Source of the DNA: Muribaculaceae bacterium
GTDB lineage: Bacteria; Bacteroidota; Bacteroidia; Bacteroidales; Muribaculaceae
Assembly: GCA_009775125.1 (NCBI GenBank)
Contig: VSPD01000103.1
Coordinates: 1 to 5,509, forward strand
DNA: 5,509 nucleotides
Reading direction: 5' to 3'
The notes below the pieces were generated by a model, which saw only the letters and a list, made by a program, of their open reading frames with translations, did no database searches and had not been told where the DNA came from. Shown one piece after another: positions 1 through 5,506 of this stretch; within the stretch, counting starts at the first letter, position 1, and every line of letters begins with the position of its first letter. The position numbers and the translations under genes were made by a program.

Positions 1-10
1 GACAATCTTC

Positions 11-55
11 AAAAATAAGAAAACCCAAACATCTGATATATAGATGTTTGGGTTT
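11..55 (-). terminator. Intrinsic terminator after the tRNA-Phe/tRNA-Lys unit
   Basis: A perfect 14-bp inverted repeat (21-34 pairs with 42-55) encloses a 7-nt AT-rich loop. Read on the minus strand, it begins 10 nt past the 3' end of tRNA-Lys and is followed by the U-rich run TCTTATTTTT (20 to 11), which is the arrangement of a Rho-independent terminator. The plus-strand side has only a short AATTT stretch, so termination in that direction would be weaker. Confidence 0.88.
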
Positions 56-64
56 AATTTCAAG

Positions 65-137
65 TGATCCGCCTGGGGCTCGAACCCAGGACCCCAACAT
101 TAAAAGTGTTGTGCTCTACCAACTGAGCTAGCGAATC
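65..137 (-). tRNA. tRNA-Lys, anticodon TTT
   Basis: The minus strand folds into a complete 73-nt cloverleaf. The acceptor stem GATTCGC/GCGGATC has one G-T wobble and discriminator A at 65. The D-arm is GCTC/GAGC, the anticodon stem CAACA/TGTTG holds the loop CTTTTAA, and the T-arm CTGGG/CCCAG holds TTCGAGC. The anticodon TTT (102-104) reads AAA and AAG lysine codons. CCA is not encoded (the next minus-strand bases are CTT), so it must be added after transcription. The gene lies 18 nt after tRNA-Phe with no promoter between them, so they are probably processed from one transcript. Confidence 0.97.
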
Positions 138-155
138 ATGCAAAACTTTTCGGTG

Positions 156-228
156 TGGTGCCACCAGGAATCGAACCGGGGACACAAGGATTTTCAGTCC
201 TTTGCTCTACCAACTGAGCTATGGCACC
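156..228 (-). tRNA. tRNA-Phe, anticodon GAA
   Basis: The minus strand gives a 73-nt cloverleaf. The acceptor stem GGTGCCA/TGGCACC is perfect with discriminator A at 156. The D-arm is GCTC/GAGC, and the anticodon stem AAGGA/TCCTT carries the loop CTGAAAA with anticodon GAA (193-195). The T-arm CCCGG/CCTGG has a C-U mismatch at its middle pair (178 against 166), while the pair next to the loop is intact. CCA is not encoded. It is the first gene of a two-tRNA unit with tRNA-Lys, about 30 nt downstream of a Bacteroidota-type promoter. The mismatch is unusual but does not change the assignment. Confidence 0.97.
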
Positions 229-263
229 TTGTTTTTAGTAGTACCGTTTTTTGTTTTGCGTTG

Positions 264-295
264 CAAAGGTAGGGACTATTTTTGAATTGTGCAAA
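264..295 (-). promoter_or_regulatory. Bacteroidota-type promoter for the tRNA-Phe/tRNA-Lys unit
   Basis: On the minus strand TTTG (295-292) is followed after 20 nt by TACCTTTG (271-264). This matches the Bacteroidota primary sigma factor consensus of a -33 TTTG and a -7 TAnnTTTG. The -7 box ends 35 nt before the tRNA-Phe 5' end, leaving a leader of roughly 30 nt. The same TACCTTTG box precedes the glycogen synthase. Confidence 0.82.
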
Positions 296-422
296 TTTTT
301 TGCGATGTTTTTTTCGATTTTTTTTGATTATTTTTTGTCAACATACCGTAAGTGACTGTGTATCTGACGGTTGTGGTTTTTATTTTTTTTGGTTAATTTT
401 TGCATGGTTTTGTGTTGAACGG

Positions 423-459
423 AAGCAGGCAGCCTTTTGGGGGGCTGCCTGCTTTTTTT
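423..459. terminator. Strong GC-rich hairpin after the phosphorylase gene, T-run on the plus strand
   Basis: A perfect 12-bp inverted repeat (423-434 with 443-454) has an 8-nt loop TTTTGGGG and lies 22 nt past the phosphorylase stop codon, where a transcript end is expected. The seven-T run (453-459) follows the hairpin on the plus strand. For the minus-strand operon it is an A-run in front of the hairpin, and only TTCCGTT follows it. So the hairpin fits the end of the operon by position, but its T-run favours termination of plus-strand transcripts. It may act in both directions, or mainly protect the 3' end of the mRNA. Confidence 0.7.
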
Positions 460-476
460 GTTTTATGGGACGCGGA

Positions 477-3038
477 TTAGATCCAGCGTGTGTAGGCGAA
501 GTCTTGACGGTGAGGAAGGGCGGGGTTTACGGGGTAGAGGCGGAATGCGTAGCGGAATACGCCTGCGTCTTGTGCCTTGGAGGCGAGTTCGTAGGTGAGG
601 ACGTTGCCTTCTTCTTTGACGACTTTGAATTGTTCTTTGCGCCAGAGGCGTTCTTGGCCGTTTTCTTGGCGGTAGAGTACCATTTCGATGGCGAGGTCGC
701 GTCCGAGGCCGTTTGTGTCGACGATGATGTCGGTTTTGAGGGGCATTCCGGCCACGAGGCCTGTTGTGCCTCCGTCGTGGTATTGTTTTACGTCGAATAC
801 TTTGATTCCGTCCCAGGCGGCGGCTATTTTTTCTTTCCAGGCTACGATTTCGCGGGCGAGTTTGTAGTCGGCTTCACGCAGGGCGGCGGAGCGTTTTGCT
901 TCGGGGCGGTAGAAGCGGTCGATGTAGTCTTCGATCATGCGCTGCATTGTGAAGTGGGGCGCGATGTCGCCGATTGAGCGTTTGATGTATTGGATCCACT
1001 CGGGTGAGTAGCCTTTGGAGTTTTTGGCGAAGTAGAGTGGTATGATTTCGTTCTCGAGCATTGAGTAGATTGTGGCTGCGTCGAGTTTGTCTTGCTGTGC
1101 CTGGTCGGTGAAGGTGCGTTTGTCGGTGAGGGCCCAGCCGGCCTTTTCGTTGAAGCGGTAGCCTTCGTACCACCATCCGTCGAGGACGGAGAAGTTGAGC
1201 ACGCCGTTCATTTCGGCTTTTTCGCCTGATGTGCCTGATGCCTCGAGGGGGCGTGTGGGGGTGTTGAGCCAGATGTCGACGCCTGTGACGAGTCGTTTTG
1301 CCACGACCATGTTGTAGTCTTCGAGGAAGATGATTTTGCCGAGGAATTGGGGCATGCGGGATATTTCCATGATGCGCTTGATCAGGCCTTGGCCTGCTCC
1401 GTCGGCGGGGTGTGCTTTGCCGGAGAATACGAATTGGACGGGGAATTGTTCGTTGTTGACGATTTTGGCGAGGCGGTCGAGGTCGGTGAAGAGGAGGTGT
1501 GCGCGCTTGTATGTGGCGAATCGGCGTGCGAATCCGATGATGAGTGCGTTGGGGTTGATTTTGTCAACGATTTTCATCACTGCGGAGGGGTCGCCTTGGT
1601 TTGCGAGCCATTTTTCTTTGAAGTCGCGTTTTACGAAGTTGATGAATTTGTTTTTGAGGGTCATTCGCATGTCCCAGATGAGTTCATCGGATACTTTGAA
1701 GATGTTTTTCCAGGCTTTGGGGTCGGACTGGTGTTCGAATACTTGCTCGCCGAGGTGTTTGGTGTAGAATTCTTTCCATTCGGATGCGGCCCATGTGGGC
1801 ATGTGCACGCCGTTGGTGACGTATCCTACGTGGCTTTCTTCCCATCCGTAGCCTTTCCATACGCCGGCGAACATTTTTTTGGATACTTCTCCGTGGAGCC
1901 AGCTTACGCCATTGGCTTCCTGGCATGTGTTGAGGGCGAAGACGCTCATTGAGAATCGTTCGTTGGTGTCGGGGTTTTCGCGGCCCATGTTCATGAGGTC
2001 GTTCCAGGAGATGCCGAGTTTGGCGGGGTATTCGCCCATGTATTTTCCGAAGAGGCCTTCGTCGAAGTAGTCGTGTCCGGCGGGCACGGGTGTGTGCACG
2101 GTGTAGAGTGATGATGCGCGCACGATTTCGAGGGCTACGTTGAAGTCGAGGCCTGACTGTACGTATTCGACGAGGCGCTGGAGGTTGAGCAGGGCTGCGT
2201 GGCCTTCGTTGGCGTGGTAGATCTGGGAGTTGATTCCGAGTTTTTTAAGCAGGAGTACGCCGCCGATGCCGAGGAGGTATTCTTGTTTGATGCGGTTTTC
2301 CCAGTCGCCGCCGTAGAGCTGGTGTGTGATTACGCGGTCGAATTCGGAGTTCATGTCGAAGTCGGTGTCCATGAGGTAGAGTTTCATGCGTCCGACGTTG
2401 ACGCGCCATACGTGGGAGTATATTATACGGCCGGGGTATGGCACTTCGAGTATCATGGGGTGTCCGTTTTTGTCGAGGACTTGTTCGATGGGGAGCTGGT
2501 TGAAGTTCTGGGGCTCGTAGTTGGCGATTTGCTGTCCGTCGACTGAGAGTGATTGTGTGAAGTAGCCGTAGCGGTAGAGGAATCCGACTGCTGTCATGTC
2601 GACGCGTGAGTCGGATGCTTCTTTTATGTAGTCGCCGGCGAGGACGCCGAGGCCGCCGGAGTATATTTTGAGGCAGTTGCAGAGGCCGTATTCCATTGAG
2701 AAGTAGGATACGGAGGGTATGTCGGTGCGCATGGGCTGTGCCATGTATTCTTTGAAGTCGGCGTAGACTTTGCGGATTTTGTCCATCAGGTCTTTGTCGG
2801 CTATGATTTCGCTGAGGCGTTCGCCGGTGAGCTGCTGGATGAGCATTACGGGGTTTTCGCCTGTTGCGCGCCAGATTTCGGGGTTGAGTTCGCGGAAGAG
2901 TGATTTGCCTTCGCTGTTCCAAACCCACCACAGGTTTTTGGCAAGTTCCTCAAGGGGTTTGAGTTCTGCGGGGAGTTCGAATTTGACAGTAACGTCGCGC
3001 CATACGGGCGTGTTTGTGTTACTAACGGGGAGTTTCAT
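477..3038 (-). CDS. glgP: Alpha-glucan (glycogen) phosphorylase, GT35 family with N-terminal DUF3417 domain
   Basis: This 853-residue cytoplasmic enzyme should release glucose-1-phosphate from alpha-1,4-glucan by phosphorolysis with pyridoxal phosphate as cofactor. Residues about 15-115 form the DUF3417 module (KNLWWVWN near 34), typical of the short bacterial glucan phosphorylases rather than the E. coli GlgP/MalP type. The GT35 domain follows: YFSMEYGL (112-119), HANEGH (275-280), HTPVPAGHDYF (315-325), VTNGVH (407-412), FARRFATYKR (503-512), FSGKAHPAD (538-546) and the cofactor motif EASGTSGEK, where K607 is the expected lysine forming the Schiff base. Residues from about 745 look like a C-terminal beta-rich domain ending RQDFAYTRWI. 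No frameshift or missing key residue is seen. The ATG at 3038 follows an A-rich stretch with no Shine-Dalgarno, normal for Bacteroidota. It is the second gene of an operon, 74 nt after the glycogen synthase. The exact substrate (glycogen or shorter maltodextrin) cannot be read from sequence. Confidence 0.95.
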   Translation of the reverse strand: MKLPVSNTNTPVWRDVTVKFELPAELKPLEELAKNLWWVWNSEGKSLFRELNPEIWRATGENPVMLIQQLTGERLSEIIADKDLMDKIRKVYADFKEYMAQPMRTDIPSVSYFSMEYGLCNCLKIYSGGLGVLAGDYIKEASDSRVDMTAVGFLYRYGYFTQSLSVDGQQIANYEPQNFNQLPIEQVLDKNGHPMILEVPYPGRIIYSHVWRVNVGRMKLYLMDTDFDMNSEFDRVITHQLYGGDWENRIKQEYLLGIGGVLLLKKLGINSQIYHANEGHAALLNLQRLVEYVQSGLDFNVALEIVRASSLYTVHTPVPAGHDYFDEGLFGKYMGEYPAKLGISWNDLMNMGRENPDTNERFSMSVFALNTCQEANGVSWLHGEVSKKMFAGVWKGYGWEESHVGYVTNGVHMPTWAASEWKEFYTKHLGEQVFEHQSDPKAWKNIFKVSDELIWDMRMTLKNKFINFVKRDFKEKWLANQGDPSAVMKIVDKINPNALIIGFARRFATYKRAHLLFTDLDRLAKIVNNEQFPVQFVFSGKAHPADGAGQGLIKRIMEISRMPQFLGKIIFLEDYNMVVAKRLVTGVDIWLNTPTRPLEASGTSGEKAEMNGVLNFSVLDGWWYEGYRFNEKAGWALTDKRTFTDQAQQDKLDAATIYSMLENEIIPLYFAKNSKGYSPEWIQYIKRSIGDIAPHFTMQRMIEDYIDRFYRPEAKRSAALREADYKLAREIVAWKEKIAAAWDGIKVFDVKQYHDGGTTGLVAGMPLKTDIIVDTNGLGRDLAIEMVLYRQENGQERLWRKEQFKVVKEEGNVLTYELASKAQDAGVFRYAFRLYPVNPALPHRQDFAYTRWI

Positions 3039-3112
3039 ATGGGGTTAATTTTGTGTTTATTGTTTGGCTGAATGCTATTTATTTCTGTCTGTCGAGGCCG
3101 GGGGGACGTGGC

Positions 3113-4771
3113 TCAGAAGCTGAGGCGTCCTTCGGCGTTTTCTATGGCTTTGGCGTAGGCCTGCGCGTAGTGGACGAAGAATTTTTCCCATGCGGCGGCG
3201 GCTGCTGTGCGGCGGGCGGCTTCGCGGTATTGCTGCATTTGGGACGCGGGGGCGTTGACGAGGGTGCGCAGCAGGGTGGCGATGCTTTCTTTTACTTGGT
3301 CGTAGTTGAAGTCGCCTCGGGGCACTACGGCGACGCCTGATTTGTCGAATCCTTCGTTTTCGTCGGTGATGACCCATTGGCCGAATCCGGAGAGTGTGGT
3401 GGTGATTGTGGGCACTGCGAATGCCACTGATTCGAGGGGCGTGTATCCCCATGGCTCGTAGTAGGATGGGAATACGGATGCGTCGAGGCCGGGGAGGAGG
3501 TCGTAGTAGGGCATGTTGAATATTCCGTCGTTGCCATTAAGGTAGCAGGGGACGTATATCACGGTGATGCGGCTTCGCTCGTCGTTGGTGAATCCTATTG
3601 TGTTTATGCGGCTGAGGATGGGGTCGTCGAAGGGGTTGTTGAGGGTGTGGGTGGTGACGGGGGCTTCGAGCCGGCGGGCGGCTCCGATGCTGAGGGCGTG
3701 GGCCAGGTCGGCGCGGGGGTCTTTTACCCATGCGGGCACCATGACGAATGCGAGGATGCGGCGCTCGGGGTCGAGGTCGCCCAGGCGGGCTATCGCGTCG
3801 AGGTAGAGGTCGATGCCTTTGTTGCGGTATTCGCATCGGCCTGATGTGGCCACGATGAATGTGTCGTCGGTGTATTCGGAGCCGGTGAGGGCTTGGGCCA
3901 CGCGGAGCATGCATGCGCGTGCGGCTTTGCGCGCGGCTTTGTATTTTGTCTTGGCGGGCACGAAGTTTTCTTCGAATCCGTTGGGGGTGACTACGTCGGG
4001 ACGGCGCTCGAGGAGCTGCTCGCATTCGAGGGCTGTGACTTCGCTCACTGTGGTGAAGCAGTCGGCTTGTGTGGCGGCGGCTTTTTCGAGCGAGTGTTTT
4101 GACTGCATGTTGAGCTCGGCGGCCATCTGGTCGCCGTTGTATCCGCGAAGGTAGTCGTAGAGGGGTTTTCCGTTTCCGCAGATGCTTCGGCCTATGCTTG
4201 TGGCGTGTGTGGTGAACACGGTGGCTATCTGAGGAAGGGTTGTCTTGACGTGGAGCAGGGCCATGCCTGTGGTCCATTCGTCGAAGTGGGCTATCATGCG
4301 CTTGCCGGTGTCGACGCCGTAGAATCGGGCGATGCTTTCGATCACGTGGGCGGCGGCGGCTGAGAACGCGCAGGCTTCGTCGTAGTCGCCATATGCGTGG
4401 AGTGAGTCGACGCCGTAGAGCTGCCACATGCGTGAGTAGAGGTCGTTTTTGTGGGCGTACATCGCGTCGAATTTAACGAGGACGGCGATTGGCTTGCCGG
4501 GGATGTTCCAACGGCCTGTACGGACTGTGACGCCGGGGGGCAGCGTGGCTTGCTCGCGCCATTTTTTCAGCACGGTTTTCGATTCGGTGAAGAAGGGCGA
4601 GGGGTTTTCTTCGGTCCAGACGTCGGGGCCGATGAATATTGTCTTGTCCTTATAGCAATTTTGGAGTGTTTTGGCTTTTGTGGACAGCACTGTGTAGATG
4701 CCGCCGACTTTATTGCAAACTTCCCAACTTGTTTCAAACAGAATGTCGAAGTCAATGTTGTAACAATCCAT
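3113..4771 (-). CDS. Glycogen synthase, GT3 family (animal/fungal-like)
   Basis: This 552-residue retaining glycosyltransferase should add glucose in alpha-1,4 linkage to the non-reducing ends of glycogen. Its marks are those of GT3 (PF05693), not of bacterial GlgA (GT5). EVCNKVGGIYTV (17-28) is the N-terminal nucleotide-sugar loop, TTHATSIGR (187-195) and VTPNG (261-265) lie in the N-terminal half, and GRCEYRNKGIDL is at 311-322. PYYDLLPGLDASVFPSYYEPWGYTPLE (421-447) carries the paired glutamates E439 and E447 of the E-x7-E motif, followed by TTTLSGFG (457-464). Characterised GT3 enzymes use UDP-glucose; this donor is inferred here. It is shorter than the roughly 700-residue animal and yeast enzymes and lacks their phosphorylated tails. 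The region matching their arginine-rich, glucose-6-phosphate-sensing helix (about 510-540) keeps only R516, R520 and R521. The ATG at 4771 is the first start after the promoter. It is the first gene of the operon with the phosphorylase. Confidence 0.94.
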   Translation of the reverse strand: MDCYNIDFDILFETSWEVCNKVGGIYTVLSTKAKTLQNCYKDKTIFIGPDVWTEENPSPFFTESKTVLKKWREQATLPPGVTVRTGRWNIPGKPIAVLVKFDAMYAHKNDLYSRMWQLYGVDSLHAYGDYDEACAFSAAAAHVIESIARFYGVDTGKRMIAHFDEWTTGMALLHVKTTLPQIATVFTTHATSIGRSICGNGKPLYDYLRGYNGDQMAAELNMQSKHSLEKAAATQADCFTTVSEVTALECEQLLERRPDVVTPNGFEENFVPAKTKYKAARKAARACMLRVAQALTGSEYTDDTFIVATSGRCEYRNKGIDLYLDAIARLGDLDPERRILAFVMVPAWVKDPRADLAHALSIGAARRLEAPVTTHTLNNPFDDPILSRINTIGFTNDERSRITVIYVPCYLNGNDGIFNMPYYDLLPGLDASVFPSYYEPWGYTPLESVAFAVPTITTTLSGFGQWVITDENEGFDKSGVAVVPRGDFNYDQVKESIATLLRTLVNAPASQMQQYREAARRTAAAAAWEKFFVHYAQAYAKAIENAEGRLSF

Positions 4772-4799
4772 ATATACCTAAATAGTCAATTTCAGACCG

Positions 4800-4830
4800 C
4801 AAAGGTAATAAAAAATTTTCTAATAGCAAA
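4800..4830 (-). promoter_or_regulatory. Bacteroidota-type promoter for the glycogen synthase-phosphorylase operon
   Basis: On the minus strand TTTG (4830-4827), 19 nt, then TACCTTTG (4807-4800) match the -33 and -7 elements of the Bacteroidota primary sigma factor. The -7 box ends 28 nt upstream of the synthase ATG, so the leader would be about 20 nt and has no clear Shine-Dalgarno (only TTTAGGTAT close to the ATG). No comparable pair is visible in the 74-nt gap before the phosphorylase, so one promoter probably serves both genes. Confidence 0.85.
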
Positions 4831-4949
4831 ATAGTGTTTCTATTTTTGAGTTAAAGATTTACAATTTGCGCGCCAAGGGTGTGTTTTTTGTCTTTTTGGG
4901 AGGCATGGCGTTTTTTTCGGGCCGGGGGATACAATAAATCGGGGGAGCG

Positions 4950-4970
4950 GACGTTTTATGTTTGAACGTC
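4950..4970 (+). promoter_or_regulatory. Inverted repeat enclosing a candidate -7 box, upstream of the small gene
   Basis: GACGTT (4950-4955) and AACGTC (4965-4970) form a perfect 6-bp inverted repeat around 9 nt. Those 9 nt contain TATGTTTG (4957-4964), an exact TAnnTTTG -7 match on the plus strand pointing at the small gene that starts 20 nt later. I find no TTTG at the right distance upstream, so the promoter is only a candidate. A repressor operator over the -7 box, or a small hairpin near the RNA 5' end, would both fit. The 4831-4949 stretch further upstream is AT-rich with G-runs and shows nothing else I can name. Confidence 0.4.
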
Positions 4971-4983
4971 AACCTGAATGCCT

Positions 4984-5130
4984 ATGGATAAAAAACTACA
5001 CGATTTTACCTTGAAGACTGTGCCAACGAAAACATCGCGCGGCCCGAAATCGCAGACTATCGATTTCCTGCGCCAATTTGCAAGAGCTTACATGCCTGTT
5101 TCGAAAATGCCCGGCCTGGTATTAAACTGA
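4984..5130 (+). CDS. Small basic protein of 48 residues, function unknown
   Basis: The reading frame starts MDKKLHDFTLKTVP, has a central stretch QTIDFLRQFARAYMP (24-38) likely to form an amphipathic helix, and ends MPGLVLN. It has nine Lys/Arg against three Asp and no Glu, and no signal peptide, membrane segment or cysteine. An in-frame TGA (4975-4977) lies directly upstream, so the start must be ATG 4978 or ATG 4984; I give the shorter form. The stop is 24 nt before a strong terminator on the same strand, and a candidate -7 box lies upstream, so it has the outline of a one-gene transcription unit, divergent from the glycogen operon. From memory, short Bacteroidales proteins with a T-I-x-F-hydrophobic-R-Q-F-A-R core and a C-terminal LN recur as unnamed conserved proteins; I could not verify this. 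A nucleic-acid or ribosome partner would suit its charge but is a guess. Confidence 0.65.
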   Translation: MDKKLHDFTLKTVPTKTSRGPKSQTIDFLRQFARAYMPVSKMPGLVLN

Positions 5131-5154
5131 TTTTTCTTCGTTTACGATTGAATT

Positions 5155-5194
5155 GCCGTCGGGGCGCGCTGTTGCAGCCGCCGACGGCTTTTTT
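5155..5194 (+). terminator. Intrinsic terminator of the small gene
   Basis: GCCGTCGG (5155-5162) pairs perfectly with CCGACGGC (5181-5188), and GGC (5163-5165) can pair with GCC (5177-5179) past a one-base bulge. Six T residues (5189-5194) follow on the plus strand. Position, GC-rich stem and T-run make this a standard Rho-independent terminator 24 nt after the small gene's stop codon, which also supports that gene being transcribed. Confidence 0.88.
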
Positions 5195-5200
5195 ATTAAA

Positions 5201-5435
5201 ACGGCACAAGCCGTAATCTCGGTGCATTGCGTCTCCGTTAGGAGACAAATATTGTAGCGCAGGGCGACAGCCCTGGGGGGGGGCGTGGATGTTATTTATT
5301 ATGGTATTGGAGCGGAGCCTGCCGGAGCGTTCGATAACGCCAACCGTGGTGCAGAACGCTACGCTGCCGCTCGCTCCAATACCACGGATGATAACAACGC
5401 ATATACCCGGGGTTACGCTGTCGCTCCACCCCGGG
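5201..5435. repeat. Cluster of intergenic hairpin repeats, no gene
   Basis: The stretch is packed with inverted repeats. ACGGC/GCCGT (5201-5214), GTCTCC/GGAGAC (5231-5246) and CAGGGC/GCCCTG (5260-5275) each have a 4-nt loop. A 13-bp stem (5302-5314 with 5372-5384) encloses smaller pairings: a 7-bp stem (5326-5332 with 5354-5360) and GCGTT/AACGC (5327-5340). A competing 7-bp stem (5344-5350 with 5381-5387) and an 8-bp stem (5406-5413 with 5428-5435) follow. TACGCTGYCGCTC occurs in the last two loops (5360-5372, 5414-5426). The open frame across this region simply translates the repeats. It resembles, from memory, hairpin repeats scattered between genes in Bacteroidales. No transposase is present in the window. 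Confidence 0.75.
5406..5435. repeat. Hairpin with GC stem and TACGCTGTCGCTC loop
   Basis: CCCGGGGT (5406-5413) pairs perfectly with ACCCCGGG (5428-5435) around the 14-nt loop TACGCTGTCGCTCC. No T-run follows on the plus strand (AAATCTAGG), and minus-strand exit gives TATATGCG, so it is not an obvious terminator. The loop core matches that of the 5344-5387 hairpin, marking the two as copies of one element family. Confidence 0.7.
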
Positions 5436-5460
5436 AAATCTAGGACTTGTGCAAGAGGAG

Positions 5461-5506
5461 AAATGTTAAAATTATTTATTTTTTGAGATATCCGATTTTA
5501 ACATTT
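5461..5506. repeat. AT-rich 12-bp inverted repeat at the window edge
   Basis: AAATGTTAAAAT (5461-5472) pairs perfectly with ATTTTAACATTT (5495-5506) around 22 nt. Unlike the GC-rich hairpins before it, the stem is almost pure A+T, which suits a protein-binding site or the edge of an element as well as an RNA hairpin. The downstream neighbour lies outside the window, so its role cannot be judged. Confidence 0.5.

Noticed and set aside
65..228. tRNA genes as an integration site of a mobile element
   Set aside because: No integrase and no duplicated tRNA 3' end is visible in the window, and both tRNAs are intact with their own promoter and terminator.
345..372. ACCGT/ACGGT inverted repeat in the gap before the tRNA promoter
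   Set aside because: Only five pairs with a long loop in AT-rich sequence, which is expected by chance.
282..977. 231-codon plus-strand frame
   Set aside because: It runs antisense to the phosphorylase 3' end and through the terminator hairpin and T-rich gap. Its translation is low-complexity (F, V, G, E) and matches no family; it arises from the codon bias of the opposite strand.
1347..1952. 201-codon plus-strand frame
   Set aside because: It lies entirely within the phosphorylase on the other strand and has the same biased F/V/E/G composition as other antisense shadows.
3537..4427. 296-codon minus-strand frame rich in Arg, Pro and His
   Set aside because: It is an out-of-frame reading of the glycogen synthase, whose own frame carries all the GT3 motifs.
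4958..5014. 18-codon frame overlapping the small gene start, a possible leader peptide
   Set aside because: Its ATG lies inside the candidate -7 box, so it would probably not be transcribed. There is no sign of coupling beyond the overlap.
5057..5248. 63-codon minus-strand frame
   Set aside because: It is antisense to the small gene and crosses its terminator and two hairpins. No promoter or recognisable protein signature is seen.
5201..5435. CRISPR array or attachment site
   Set aside because: The repeats are inverted and of unequal spacing, without direct repeats of constant length separated by unique spacers, and no integrase or cas gene is present.
5289..5486. 65-codon plus-strand frame
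   Set aside because: It is a translation through the hairpin repeats, with stretches such as PGVTLSLHPG coming directly from the 5406-5435 palindrome, so it is not credible as a protein.
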